Of a stretch of 64,000 nucleotides of DNA, positions 33,276 through 44,861 are shown one piece after another. The notes below the pieces were generated by a model. The model ran no database searches. It had not been told where the DNA came from and saw nothing but the letters and a program-made list of their open reading frames with translations. The stretch spans positions 1,991,501 through 2,055,500 of the forward strand of contig NC_066286.1 of NCBI RefSeq assembly GCF_905404315.1, read 5' to 3'. Numbering within the stretch: position 1 is the stretch's first letter; each line of letters begins with the position of its first letter. The position numbers and the translations under genes were made by a program. The DNA comes from Leptidea sinapis (taxonomy: Eukaryota; Arthropoda; Insecta; Lepidoptera; Pieridae).

Positions 33276-35035
33276 GCTATTTATTTGTGTATTAATCCTA
33301 GATGTGAGGTATATTTTTTAAAAACATAACAATGATATTAATTTTTTTTAAATCACTGATGACACTGTTTCTGTCTTCTGTAAAATATTTCATTCTCTAG
33401 TCCACTGTTTTGTTGTATTGGAGAGTCGGTTGTTTATGGAAATCGTGGATCTTGTCGGATTTTACAACTTTTATACCTGGACTACAATTGAACGCTCCCC
33501 GCTCTAAACTAGGACCAATCCGGGGAAACCGAGACGGGTCGTCACGCGAAACCACTCCACTCACCCTGATGAAAGACCTCCGAATGTTCCGAAACTAGTC
33601 GGTACCCACACCGTCTCACGAAAGTCTTAATTATTTTATTACATGAAGTCTTATTAGCCTAGGAATTTCCCACTTATTCAGTATCCCGAAGCAAGCAAAG
33701 AATCATCCCACTAATAGATCTGGAATATTACCTGTATTAAGAAAGTGTTATTATTCATGTTTATTATATATTGTTAGATGGATTCTAAGTTAGAAACACG
33801 ATGAAGAACCGAGGGATAAGTTTCAATCAACCTCCACCCAACTCTATTGACTGATTGAAACTTGTCGCATAATCTTTAATTAATATTAATTATACTCTAA
33901 TACAACTACTAATTAAGTTAAGAAGGTATTGTGTATAAGTTTAGCACGATATATATAGGAATATTTTAGCCTTGTTTCGGTTTATTGGTATTTGCATGAG
34001 TATTTTTGGGTTCTATAGAATCCAATCTTAGATGTATTTATAGTCCTTATTAAATTTCCTTACAAGGCAGGGGCCTGCATTGATTTTCTAGCAAGGAAGG
34101 CATTGTGGATCTAACTAGTCGTAGTTGAGCCTGGAGATTGCTTACCGTAGGTATCTAGGAAAATTTATGAGTGGGGATTCAATAGAAGTTTGGTTATAAA
34201 ATAGTGGAACCAAATTAAACTACATTAACTTTAACACTATATTTGTTTAGGTTCATAACGAGGTAGGCACTGTGTAAATGCGTATATGATATGCATGCCC
34301 CTGGTACTAGGTTTAACGATTTTAATCTTATTTTTTTTCTTCCATTCCTTTTTATCTTCTTTCAAAAAAAGAAAATTCATAAAAAATGCAAACATGTGTT
34401 GACGAGTCGGAGGAGGAGTATCACTGGGAGATTGGCCATCAGTAATCAAAGTTGACTTACAATTAGAGTTACCATTTTGTAATTTTAAAAGTCCTGACAT
34501 TTCGATTATAGTACGGACTTTTACGTCAATAAGATTTCGGGTCTCGTAAAAAAAAACTTATATATAATACTAGTAGTTGCCCGTTGCATTCGCATCTTAA
34601 GGTGTTATCTCAATAAAATGTTTAAGTAGGGATAACAGAGAGAGTTGTTATACTGAAACATGCAGAGCAAGCCTGTCAGCCATTAAGTTGACATAGTGAC
34701 TTCCCATTCTGTACGGACGCACGCGAAGAAAGGGAATATATTAGTAGGACTAGGATTTTCAACGATTCTGGTGCGGAATATATTCCATCGGATCACAAAA
34801 ACCAGCTTAAACGTAATAATCGTTCTGGAGGGCAAAGCAATATGTAATGAACAGCGGTCCATTTTTTGAATCCAATCCAATTTTGAATTTAACCAACCGT
34901 TTAATGTGGGGTATAGTTTTCAATTTATAATAAAAACAAGGGCTACTAGGAGGCCCTGGACTGCAAATTATAGTTAATGTTTGGTAGGTTGGGTCGTGGA
35001 TGTTTAAGTGATTATAAAGTATTAAAAAGCAATTC
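33276..35035. other. Unassigned region
   Basis: No supported gene. Small open frames show no motifs. 34568-34660 may be a repeat scrap (tagtagttgcccgttgcatt). Confidence 0.4.
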
Positions 35036-35405
35036 AAATTCAAAAATTTTTATTCAAAATAGGATATGATATCACTTATTGAAAGGCAAAAACGAATAAA
35101 TACAAAAAGGTAAAGAATAGAGAACTCCTCTCCTGAGAAGAACGGGCGCAAAACTCAGCGGGCTTATTTTTTTTTCATAATAAGTATGGTTACAATAACT
35201 AATATCATAATATAATAAAACTTATTATTTAATAGCCTGAGGTCGCTCCATTCCCAATCTTGTGATAGTACTTTTACCACACAAACGGTTTGTAACAATT
35301 CTTTTCAATTCAATTCTACAGAATTTCGTAATACATTTGTTTTGAACTTTTTCTGGAATCTTTTTTTAAAAGCATATACATCACCCCACAAGAGACACTA
35401 CAATA
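35036..35405 (-). mobile_element. LINE L-A 3' end, 5'-truncated
   Basis: Starts (plus view) aattcaaattcaaaaatttt, includes gaagaacgggcgcaaaactc and agcctgaggtcgctccattc. It ends about 60 bp before exon B. Confidence 0.75.
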
Positions 35406-35466
35406 TTGACAATATAATTCATTTTCTTTCTCGACAGTTTTTGTATGACATGCCGTATTGTTTCAG

Positions 35467-35553
35467 GCATGATATGATGAGGAGCAGCTCGTAGCAGCAT
35501 GGCGGGGATGCCCATACTCGGTAATGCTGTGGGAGCTGGTGAGCTACCTGAAG
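35467..35553 (+). CDS. Exon B, candidate start-codon exon (alternative N-terminus MAGMPILG...)
   Basis: An exon with good acceptor (tattgtttcag, ending 35466) and donor (gaag|gtaagt). Coding is proposed from the ATG at 35499, which has A at -3 and G at +4, a strong start context. It gives MAGMPILGNAVGAGELPE and ends in phase 1 with G. Upstream of this ATG the same frame contains ATG ATA TGA and another stop, so the exon cannot carry an open frame in from exon A; 35467-35498 would be 5' UTR with a two-codon upstream ORF. Another short ATG ORF occurs in a second frame. The peptide is Gly/Ala/Pro-rich with no signal peptide. It lies 2.7 kb before exon C. Confidence 0.6.
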
Positions 35554-36120
35554 GTAAGTCACAGAATATAAGCCGGGTCTTGAGCTGTGAGTGAAACTAA
35601 TGCACAGATAGTCTAGTAGATACACAGATAATATAGTATTCAGTCAAGAAATAATCATCAATAATAAAAACCGACAATTCTTTTTTTCCAACCTATATGT
35701 AGCTTGGCGTCATACGCCTGTCATCGGCATGACATGTACGCTCTCTGCTTATCAGGTATATTGGGACAGCTTCAGATTATTGACAGTAGAAGGTAGTAAT
35801 TTATCTCTAATGTCGACAGTATATTTGGAATGGCCGTATGAGTATAGAACGTCATTGTATGTAGTGAAAGCGATCCCTCCCCAAACCTCTCCCAAAACCA
35901 AAACGTAAACATTTTTCTGTGTGGAACGACGGTTCGGTAAACTATTTATGTCTAACACTGTATATTTCTAAATACCCAGAGTATTTCATACCTTAGTGTT
36001 AGTCTTATTTCTTCACGTAGCTGTCAAAGTATTTAATTATTAATAAGTAAAAATTGTTACTCATGAAAATTTTTTTTCCGCGTCAAAATTTAATAATAAA
36101 ATGGCTTACTTTTAAAATTC
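35554..36120. other. Intron B-C, first part
   Basis: No supported element; 35760-35830 contains ccattccaaatatactgtcg-like text (reverse) recalling MITE-B. Confidence 0.35.
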
Positions 36121-36170
36121 ATTAGTTTTTTTTATCATTAACAGAACAATGTCTGTTGGGTTAGCTAGAT
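36121..36170 (+). mobile_element. Helitron-like type 3 terminal scrap
   Basis: acagaacaatgtctgttggg followed by ttagctag. Confidence 0.5.
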
Positions 36171-36199
36171 TTTTTTTATATCGATGGTTACATACTATA

Positions 36200-36600
36200 T
36201 ATAATAGCTTTAAGGGTAAATGTATACACTTTTATAATAAAGTCCCAGCCTGAAGTAAAAAGTAAACTAAAGTCCAGGCTGTTCAGGCATTATCTATAAA
36301 TATATTTAAATGTTTTATTAAAAAATGGCTCTGTCGTAAATCCTACTACTCCAAAGCTGAATATCTAAGTGATCCGACAGCCTGGGACTATATTATGATT
36401 ATTTTATATCAATATCATTGACAGTACAATATTGTATATTTGATTAAAAAGAGCGCAAAAAATGCTAGGAGAGTTTCTTGCGCTACGTCTTCTCTCTCAG
36501 AGAGCCATTTGTTTCCAAAGCGGTAGTAGTATCTAGTATATTAGAAATGACGTCAAAAATAATTCTAAGGGAATCAATTTTGAGAAAGTAAATGCCTTTT
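36200..36600 (+). mobile_element. LINE L-B 3' end, plus strand
   Basis: aagtcccagcctgaag, tactccaaagctgaatat, tgatccgacagcctgggact and gagagtttcttgcgctacgt then cttctctctcagagagcc match the coding end and 3' UTR of a CR1/Jockey-type LINE. Confidence 0.6.
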
Positions 36601-37027
36601 ATGCCTTTATATAACCTACTGACAGACAAAGTTACGGACGGGCACACATGATCATAAAATGACAGGACCCTCTCTCCCTGTGACTCTCTACAGTCACTGT
36701 AATGCACACATCCATGTGAACTCGGAAACATTCACTCGTCAGAAACACAATTTCATTCGAAGCTTGTTCAAGCCTGAATTGCGTTTTACAATCATAAAAG
36801 TGAGTTTATTGAAGCAGAATCGATATTGTTAACTCAACAGATGAAACTACATGAAATGATCGACACGTGTAGCCTTGTTTACTTGAGAGTTTTTCCCTCA
36901 GTCCTCCTTCCATAGCTTGTAATATAAATTGGAAACTTTTTTTACGTCGTCTCATTATTATTAACTATATAACGACTTTGAACTTCTTTCAGTCCAAGGT
37001 AGATTTAGCCTATTCTTACATACATAT
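36601..37027. other. Unassigned spacer
   Basis: No supported feature. Confidence 0.4.
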
Positions 37028-37625
37028 ATATGTCCTATGGTATATTGTTATGGGGCAGTGCAGCCGATATTAATACCATCTTTGTGCTGAAGAAGAGGGC
37101 TATTCGCGCTATTTATAACATAGGTCCTAAAGAATCATTATGAGATTTTTTTTAAGAAATAAACATTTTGACTGTTGCTTCTCAATATATTCTTGATAAT
37201 GTTCTGTATGTTCATAAGCACATTGAGGAATTTGCTAGAAACTGTGACAATCATAATGTTAGTCTATTTTTGGGCGAAGTATATGCTTCTACAATCCGAG
37301 AAAATGAACAAAACAAATGTGCTACGAAATTTAAAAGAATAGTTGAAAAACGTTTGTGTGGGAAAGGTTACAATAGCATAAACGATTTTCTTAATGATAC
37401 CACAGACTGAGAATGAAGTGAACACCCTCAGGCTCTTTTATTATAAATGTTTATTGTTCGATATTACATTGTAATCCATATTTTTAATAAAAAAAAAGCC
37501 CGCTGAGTTTCATGCGCCCTTTTTCTCAGGTCTGAGGCAGTCTATTTTGAATGGGTGATAGTTTTTGAAGTTCAGTAAGTGATTTTGAATCCTATTTGGA
37601 ATAAAAATATTTGAATTTGAATTAT
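37028..37625 (+). mobile_element. LINE L-A 3' end with RT C-terminus
   Basis: Reads MSYGILLWGSAADINTIFVL, RAIRAIYNIG, then a frame break and INILTVASQYILDNVLYVHK, EEFARNCDNHNVSLFLGEVY, VEKRLCGKGYNSINDFLNDT. The 3' UTR ends aaaaatatttgaatttgaatt. This is the longest C-terminus of the family here and shows what the 13640 copy has lost. Confidence 0.8.
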
Positions 37626-38222
37626 AAACAACAAGGTAAACATAATGTGCAACTAAAATTGATCGGTTCATCAGGTCAAATTTAAAATACAGAGATTACA
37701 CACGAAGGTTACACACACTCACTTAAAAAGATATGGAAGCTATTCTTAACGTGATAGGCTAGCATTCACATAATGTTAATATTTGTTACTTGATTAATCA
37801 GATACTCACTCACTCATTCACACACATACACACATGCAGAGTGCACTTTTTGACCTTTCGCATTAGTATTATGTAGTATTAGACCTAGTGTAGGCACCGA
37901 ATACTTTTTTTTTGTTTATTGGCCAATACAGAACAAATACATATATTTTTATAAAATAAGTACCACGAAAACCTCACCTGTTTATCTGGGTACCTAGCCA
38001 TTCAATTCTTTTTTTCCAAATTCTATTCTTTTTTCAGGAAGTATCTTTTAAAGCGAGTTTTGATTTTCGTGGTATTTATGTAAGTGCTAAGTTATATTAT
38101 GCGATAAAGTATCTGTAATTAAAGTAATTTTGAAGACCGTTCATTCATTATTTTCAATATTCTTTCTAAAATAAATTAATATATTTTTACTCTTGGGAAT
38201 TAATGGTCTTAATTTGTTTCAG
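37626..38222. other. Intron B-C, last part
   Basis: Simple (CACT/CACA) repeats near 37803-37850; otherwise unassigned. Confidence 0.4.
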
Positions 38223-38284
38223 ATGGAAGCAACAGGTCTTCAAGTAGTGGCTCGCGACGCGGGTCTTCACCTCTTCGGTCTCAA
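38223..38284 (+). CDS. Exon C, Ser/Arg-rich coding exon; joins both alternative first exons
   Basis: A 62-bp open exon lies between a strong acceptor (aatttgtttcag, 38211-38222) and the donor caa|gtatgt. It starts with two codon bases that become GAT (Asp) when joined to the G ending exon A or exon B, and ends in phase 0 ahead of exon D. The 20 whole codons give a low-complexity Ser/Arg/Gly peptide (SSSSGSRRGSSPLRS). RRGSS is a canonical PKA-type target. A poly(A)-tailed LINE fragment is inserted about 60 bp downstream on the opposite strand. Confidence comes from good splice sites, high GC and phase agreement on both sides. Confidence 0.68.
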
Positions 38285-38343
38285 GTATGTTGTTAACAGT
38301 TCTTATACCACTCATCTTTGAAATCGAGCACCCAAAACTTTAA

Positions 38344-39060
38344 GATCACTTTTTTTTTTATGGAATAGAAGGACAAACGAGCGTACGGGTTACCTGGTGT
38401 TAAGTGATCAACGCCGCCCACATTCTCTTGCAACAACAGAGGAATTACAAGAGCGTTGCCGGCCTTAATGGAAGGTGTACGCGCTTTTTTTGAAGGTACC
38501 CATGTCGTATCGTCCCGGAAACACCGCACAAGGAAGCTCATTCCACAGCTTTGTAGTACGAGGAAGAAAGCTCCTTGAAAACCGCACTGTGGAGGACCGC
38601 CACACATCCAGATGGTGGGGATGATATCCTAATTTGTGGCGTGTCGTGCGAAGGTGGAATTCGGCGGCAGGAATCAGGTTAAACAGCTCTTCGGATCACT
38701 CCCCGTGATAAATGCGGTAGAAGACACACAATGAAGCGATGTCTCTACGCAACGCCAAGTGATCCAGCCGTTCACAGAGCACTGAGTCCCCGTCAATTCG
38801 AGCTGCTCTACGTTGCACGCGGTCAAATGGATCGAGCAGATACTGGGGTGCGCCAGACCAGAGATGACAGCAATACTCCATGTGTGGCCGGACCTGCGCT
38901 TTTTAGAGCGCTAGAATATGGGCCGGCTTGAAGTATTGCCGTGCTCTATTGATGACGCCCAGCTTCTTCGAAGTCAATTTGGCTTTGCCCTCCAGATGGC
39001 CACGGAATTGGCAATCGCTCGAGATTTCGAGACCCAGTATTCCGACGAACTTTACGAACG
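38344..39060 (-). mobile_element. Jockey/R1-like LINE 3' part (family L-C) with poly(A), minus strand
   Basis: On the minus strand: MEYCCHLWSGAPQYLLDPFD, RVQRRAARI, VLCERLDHLALRRDIASLCV, FYRIYHGE, then a TGA and FNLIPAAEFHLRTTRHKLGY, HHLDVWRSSTVRFSRSFL, LWNELPCAVFPGRYDMGTFK, ending with poly(A) (the T run at 38348). One stop plus minor changes. Inserted about 60 bp after exon C. Related fragments: 42835-43915, 57765-58235 and 60897-60970. Confidence 0.82.
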
Positions 39061-39299
39061 AACGAACGAACTTTCACTTTCAAGAAACGTAATCGTTACC
39101 CTGCTACCGTATGCTATCAGTATTGTTAGCACAATTTTTGTTTAATCAGTCAGAATTATAAAGTAATGTTATCGACATGCGTGCTAATACAGATATTTTT
39201 TTTTAGTTATACAAGTAACATTTTTAGAAATGTCGCTCTAGTATAGTGTGAAGTGATGTCTATATTCAAGATATTTATTTAGCAAATGACACAGAGAGA

Positions 39300-39605
39300 A
39301 ATCTTTTTTTTAAATGAAAATAAGGGACGAGACGAGCATGTCGTTCAGTTGATGGTAATTGAAACGCTCTGTCCATTACAATGCAATGCCGCTCAGGATT
39401 TTTGAAAAACGCAAAAATTCTGAACGGCACTATAACTGCGAAACATAAGTTGCCAAGTCTCATTTGCCCAGTAATTTCACTAACTACGGCGCCTTTAGAC
39501 CGAAACACAGTAATGCTTACACATAACTGTTTCACAGTAGAAATAGGCGCCGTTGTGGTACCCATAATCTAGCCGGCATCCGGTGCAAAGGAGCCTCCCA
39601 CTGGA
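39300..39605 (+). repeat. R1 repeat (GGCGCC hairpin type), full copy
   Basis: ttttttttaaatgaaaataa, gggacgagacgagcatgtcg, ttacaatgcaatgccgctca, gtctcatttgcccagtaatt, then ctacggcgcctttagaccga and ataggcgccgttgtggtacc, which form an inverted pair, and gccggcatccggtgcaaagg. Ends about 50 bp before exon D. Family copies also at 18183, 29668, 39785, 49240, 49625, 49870 and 61890. Confidence 0.72.
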
Positions 39606-39656
39606 TCTACATGATGTTGCATTAAAATAAGTCTTAAATTATGCTTTCATTTGTAG

Positions 39657-39767
39657 GATCATGAAGTGGATGTCTGTTGCCATCGCCCTGACCTGACCAG
39701 TGCCCTACCTCTACGGAGACCCCAATACCAGCATGATATATTCAGCGATAATAAAGTCTCGTCTATG
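39657..39767 (+). CDS. Exon D, candidate coding exon of the SLC6 gene N-terminus
   Basis: This is a 111-bp open exon of exactly 37 codons, in phase 0 at both ends. It lies between ctttcatttgtag and atg|gtaacg. The peptide starts DHEVDVCCHRPDL and contains ALPLRRPQYQHDIF, ending SDNKVSSM. The paired cysteines are unusual and could be palmitoylated if the protein is membrane-proximal, which is inference. Being symmetrical (phase 0-0), it could be skipped without breaking the frame. A hairpin-type SINE-like repeat sits about 50 bp upstream and another begins about 20 bp after the donor. I do not recognise the sequence as a known domain. Confidence 0.66.
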
Positions 39768-39784
39768 GTAACGTTACACATTTT

Positions 39785-40095
39785 TTTTTTATTATGGCAA
39801 TTAGAGACGAGTTGAGCAGGACTTTCAAGCGATGGTAATTGATAAACCCTGGCCATTACAATGCAGTGTCGGTCAGGATTCTTGAGAAACCCAAAAATTA
39901 TGAGTTTCACTAAAATTGTGCTCGTCACCTTACGTTACATTACATTAAGATGTTAAGTCTCATTTTCCCAATAATATCCCTTCAGACCAAAACACACACA
40001 TCATGCTTACACATTACTGCTTCACGGCAGAAAAAGGCGCCTTTGTGGTACCCATTATCTAGCAGGCATCCTGTGCAAAGGACTCTCCCAATGCC
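39785..40095 (+). repeat. R1 repeat, second copy
   Basis: Same order of blocks as 39300-39605; right part retains agaaaaaggcgcctttgtgg and gcaggcatcctgtgcaaagg. Begins about 20 bp after the exon D donor. Confidence 0.7.
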
Positions 40096-40714
40096 CTTAG
40101 TCACTTCTCACGGCACCCTTGGGCCTAAGATATCCCTATTCTTATTATGATCCGGGGAACGACAGGGCTAAGTTCTAGTCTGGTCAACAAACTAGATAAG
40201 CTAGGATTGGATGGCAAATGGCAAGGTCACCTGAAGATTTTTATACAGCGTGAATATAAGCTATAGCGTACGAGATATCTTTGAAGGTTAAAATAATTAT
40301 AAATTAATAATAATAGACTAAAAAAAAAGCCAAGCATCCGATGTAATATTTTGTATGTATTTTTTGAAACAAAAATTATGTTATTTGAAGTAATATAAAC
40401 CGAACGTTTAGACTTTAGGTTTACACTGAATATTCTGAGGTAAATTTATGACTTTTTAGTTAGAACCAACAGCATATGATTTCAAAAAATAAAAAGTACA
40501 ACAACCATTCGACATAGTATAAATATAATATTAATAACAAAAATTACTAGTTGTCGCACGGTGAATGCGTTCCAAGAAATCATTCAAGACATCCCGCAGG
40601 AACACTGAAACAACTAATTTATAGAATAGTTCCAAAGAATACATAAGTGTTAATAGTGAAGGAATATAGTTTGAATATTGATTGTCAATACGTATTAAAC
40701 ATAATATGATCAGG
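40096..40714. other. Unassigned spacer
   Basis: No supported feature. Confidence 0.4.
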
Positions 40715-40980
40715 AAATGAGGCGATCATATCCAAATGATTGCGAAACTGAAGTGGCAGTGAGCAGGGCACATAGTTCAACGGACAAATGGCCGTTGGGG
40801 TTGTAAAGTCCCCGAATGGTGACGACGTACCGGAAGACGCAGTGTTGGTCCCCCATAAGATGAACCGATGACCATCTGGTCAAGATCGCCGGAATAGGCT
40901 GGATGGGGTAGAGCAGAATCGATCGTCGTGGAGATCTTTTGTCAAGCAGTGAACGTCTTTCCGCTGATATAATGATGATG
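40715..40980 (+). mobile_element. RTE-type LINE 3' end
   Basis: LKWQWAGHIVQRTNGRWG-like coding text (40745-40800), then gacgacgtaccggaagacgc, agatgaaccgatgaccatct, gatcgtcgtggagatctttt and a gatgatgaa tail. Several frame breaks. Confidence 0.7.
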
Positions 40981-41829
40981 AAACATAATTATATGTGGCA
41001 TCACTAATAAGAATCCTGTAACTTAAGTACAGCTCTTTTAAATGAAACAAATAATTAAAATAATGTATTGCTATAATTTGTTTTGAATTTCTTCATTATG
41101 TATGCTCATTGATCCTTATGCCTCAGTGGTTGAATCATCCTGACCAGACTCTTGAGCGGACTCGCACACGCCTTTGTGAGCAAACGTTGCACCGCGACAG
41201 TCCAATCTAAAATGAGAAAAGTTTTAGACTTGACGTTGAAAGTATTGATTTAGTATAAGTTATTAATTATTGATAGTATTAACATGCTTAACTACATAAA
41301 TTTATACAAAACATGCCTTACAAATAAACTTGATACAAAGTTATAGGCTGAGAATAAACCAAGAATATGCAAAATGTTGACTATATCGTTGACAGCACTG
41401 TCAATACAATGATAATATATAGGAAGTTTTTCGAATGTCAAGCAGCCTTACAAATAAACGCGGGAAACATTATGCGTCGGAAAAAGACCCAATCCTTAAC
41501 AAAATATCTATTTGTAAACATTTTTCGTATTCTTGGCTTATGCTCGGTTATAACTTTATACTAGGTTTATTTGTAACGCTGTAAAATTTTATTTTAACAT
41601 TTTTTATGGCGTAATAAATGGCTAGGCTTAATATTGCTGGACAAAGAGGATCGCCTTACTGACAGCCAACAGAAGATCAAATAATATGACGTTTGAACAG
41701 TAACGTTTTGAATAATAATTTGGTTGGTTATTTGGTGGTTGGTGGTACATTGCCAAATATAATCATAGATCGAAGGAGGTGAACTTTTGACTTTTGTCAA
41801 TAGAGTTAAAAGCATTTTTCACATTTAAT
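40981..41829. other. Unassigned spacer
   Basis: No supported gene. Confidence 0.4.
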
Positions 41830-42195
41830 TCTATTATGACATCGCCAGAGTTACAGAGGTTCGACCGCAACCTGATGAGACTACACAGGGAAAATATACG
41901 TACAATTGTCGGTGTAGTCACCGGTCACTGTCCCTTGAACAAGCATCTGTCTATCATAGGTATAACAGCCAGCCCCTTGTGCAGAGGATGCATGGAGGCA
42001 GAGGAAGTGCCAGAACACGTGCTTGTGGAGTGCAGCAGTGTTGCCGAACAACAGGGACAAATACTCAAATCACCAGAATCTTAAAAAGACTGCTAGACTT
42101 CTGGAATGATCTGGGCTGGTTGGAGTAAGAAGACATATTAAGAACGCACAATGGCCCAATCAAGAGGCTAAGGGTGTTAACAGCCCAGCTAAAGT
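41830..42195 (+). mobile_element. LINE C-terminal tail with CxxC-x-H-x-C cluster
   Basis: Frame 41836-42084 reads TSPELQRFDRNLMRLHREN, VVTGHCPLNKHL, LCRGCMEAEEVPEHVLVECS: the tail found after the RNase H domain of I/LOA/Jockey-type LINEs. The CRGC...HVLVEC ligands look zinc-binding. The following frame holds the typical final Trp-rich end. Confidence 0.7.
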
Positions 42196-42834
42196 AACTA
42201 ACTAACCAGAGTTACTCTCCAAAAAAGTACGCCCAGCGTGGACTCTAGCTTCGCAGCCACCTTGGCAAAAAATCCAACTGAGTCAGAATAAATTTACATG
42301 TCAGGCAAAGAGAAACATGCCTATAACAAATTTTATAAACAAATCATCGAAAGGTACAGACTACAGCTAAAGGATGAATTCCACCATCTTTTTTATTAAA
42401 AGAGCATTATTTGCACCGTATAAAGTTATGGTAATTTCAGCATTAACTTTTCCAGAAAGCATGCGATTTACTAAGAGAACAATATTCCCAAGCAAGTTCT
42501 ACCTGCATCCCTAGTGGAAGGACAATCCGGCAGATCAGGTTTTAATATGTAACTATAATTGGCTCGTAGATGAGTGTGGGAGAAAGATGGTTCCAGAATA
42601 GCACAAATAGTATCTTGTGATGGGTGTTTACTTCTTAAAGATAATTCATTTGAATCGGGTGCCAGGATATCATTTGAAAAAAGGATAGATGCACATTTCA
42701 CGCCACCGTCAATGACTTTCTGTTTTACTTTTCGAAAAAGCTTGAATTTTAGTTTTATTTTAAATATAGTCATATAATAATAAAGTTTTTGGAGTCGGAA
42801 CGAATTTATTTTCTGTTTAAGTGAACTGTAAAAA
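42196..42834. other. Unassigned spacer
   Basis: A 100-codon minus frame at 42773-42471 has no recognisable motif. Confidence 0.35.
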
Positions 42835-43915
42835 GGAGACAGTTTGGATCCAGCTAACTACAGGCCTATTGCTATTAGCTCCCTGCTCTGGTATGACTTA
42901 GAGGGTCACCAGTTGATTAACAACTGACCGTAAGGCTTTTGCCATGGTCCTAACACATAGATGGGCTACGGCTATCGAAAGCAGCTCTCCATTTAATGAA
43001 GCGAAGCGCCTTAGCAGTTTGCCTGGATCAAGCGAAGGCCTTTGATCGTGTGCCATTCATAAGACGTTTATCTCAAAACTTCTATCATTTGGGTTTCCTG
43101 AGAGTATGCAAGTAGACCATAAGCTTCCTCACTGAGCGCAGTATATAGGTAGTTGTCGGCGGTTACTCCTCGAACCCGAAGTCCGTGAACCCCAAGGCGT
43201 GTGTGCTATCTCCTATACAGTTTCTTTTGCATATCAGTGATATGTTGGACGCCTCCACCATGCACTGCTATGTAAACAACAGCACTGGTGATGCCTTATA
43301 CATTAGCCATGGAAGTCTCTCTCGGGAAATTGTCGACTAGTGCTAGAAAAATCTTGTATCTTCTATCGAAGCCTCTCTTGAGACGGCCATAGAAACAAAA
43401 ACCTTGGAAAAACGAACTTTCTCCAATTTATCCACCAGAAGTGCGCTTATCACAAAAAAAACCATTTGTCCTATAATCGCTCCTCGACAACACCTCGCCT
43501 AGTATCGGAAACAGTGCTCTGTGAACGGCTAGATCACTTGGCGTTGCGTAGAGACGTCGCTTATTGTATGTGTTCAACCGCATTTATCATGAGGAGTGTT
43601 CCAAAGAGCTGTTTGATCTTATTACTGCCGCCGAATTCGCTACATAAATATGCCACAAATTAGGATATCATCTTCACCATCTGGATGTGTGGCGTTCCTC
43701 CACAGTACAGATTTCAAGGAACTTTCTTCCACTACAAAGCTGATGAATGAGCTTCGTTGAACGGTATTTCCAGAACGATATGACATGGGTACCTTTAAAA
43801 ATAGCGCGTACACCTTATGTTATTCCTCAGGTGTTGCATGAGAATATGGGCGGCGGTGATCACTTAATACCAGGTGACCCTTACACTCGTTTCTACTCAT
43901 CTTTCATAAAAAATA
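42835..43915 (+). pseudogene. Heavily decayed L-C family LINE reverse transcriptase
   Basis: SLDPANYRPIAISSLL-like start at 42835, CLDQAKAFDRV (motif A) at 43017-43052, VGGYSSNPKS and a motif B remnant near 43160, HCYVNNSTGDA at 43264 where Y/FADD should be, then the C-terminus VLCERLDHLALRRDVA at 43509 and the LDVWRSSTV region at 43685. Motif C is lost (VNN), and there are many shifts and internal deletions. Confidence 0.7.
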
Positions 43916-44271
43916 CTTCATAGGGCTTAATTCCCAAGAACAATAATGGTAAGTGATCACACTCTATTGTAACACATCTCAGGGTATTGTTGTCTTTTAA
44001 ATGGTACGCGCTTAATATTTTATATTATGTTCATAATATTTTCAAATTTTCTATCCCTTATTATAACAGAATTATCTTAAACATAATTCAGAATACTTAC
44101 AAGCATCTGTTGGTATAAGTTTGTCCGTTTGTGCCACAGACAGGAGCGTAGTTATGTTCGCACGCTGAATCACAGAAGAGTTTTGATTTTGCACTTGCGA
44201 AAGCAACGATTGACAAAATCAATGTAACAACTGAAATAAAAAGTTTTAGTTCTTTAAATAGTAGCATAACA
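43916..44271. other. Unassigned spacer
   Basis: No supported feature. Confidence 0.4.
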
Positions 44272-44622
44272 TCTTAATATATATAAATTACGTGACACGT
44301 TGTTTGTCCTCGATGGACTCCTAAACTAATGAACGGATTTAAATGGGTTAGTTTAGTCCAACTCGAGAGATAGGACAGTTTTTATTTAGATTTGGGACCC
44401 ATAATTATTTTTATTTCCAATACTTGTTTTGTATGGACATATTTTCTGTGAGAATTTAATGAGGCACGGTTTGACAGTTATGCTATGAAGAAATAGTTTC
44501 ATTATAACAGCAAGGAGCATATGATACGACATCATTCTTGATAATATGAAATATTGTTGACAAATCCATAAAAACAGTACATTATTTTTTATGTACAGAA
44601 CAACATCTGTTGGATCAGCTAG
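44272..44622 (+). mobile_element. Helitron-like non-autonomous element, type 3
   Basis: Starts TCTTAATATATATAAATTAC after A, ends acatctgttggatcagctag before T. Confidence 0.75.
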
Positions 44623-44861
44623 TTTGTTATAAAAAAACCGGTGTATAATTAAGGTGTTAAACTTCAAAAAGGTGGGATAATAATATAGCCGATCTCGTTT
44701 ACTTAATGAATATAGTGAGGGGTTTGGTCGACTGTCCTGAACTGCTCTTCATGTTCCGTTTGCCTCACTCCGGAGACCATGCTGTCTGCATGTTTCCGGA
44801 GCTAGAACTAATTATAGAGAAAATAGTTAACTACTGCAGTCTGGTCGGTTTTTCAAATTCT
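44623..44861. other. Short spacer
   Basis: A GC-richer block 44720-44800 is unassigned. Confidence 0.35.

Noticed and set aside
38731..39145. Plus-strand frames over 38731-39145
   Set aside because: They are antisense to the L-C LINE, whose minus-strand protein is clearly recognisable.
42471..42777. Overlapping 100-codon and 67-codon frames on opposite strands
   Set aside because: Neither shows motifs, splice context or composition different from the flanks.
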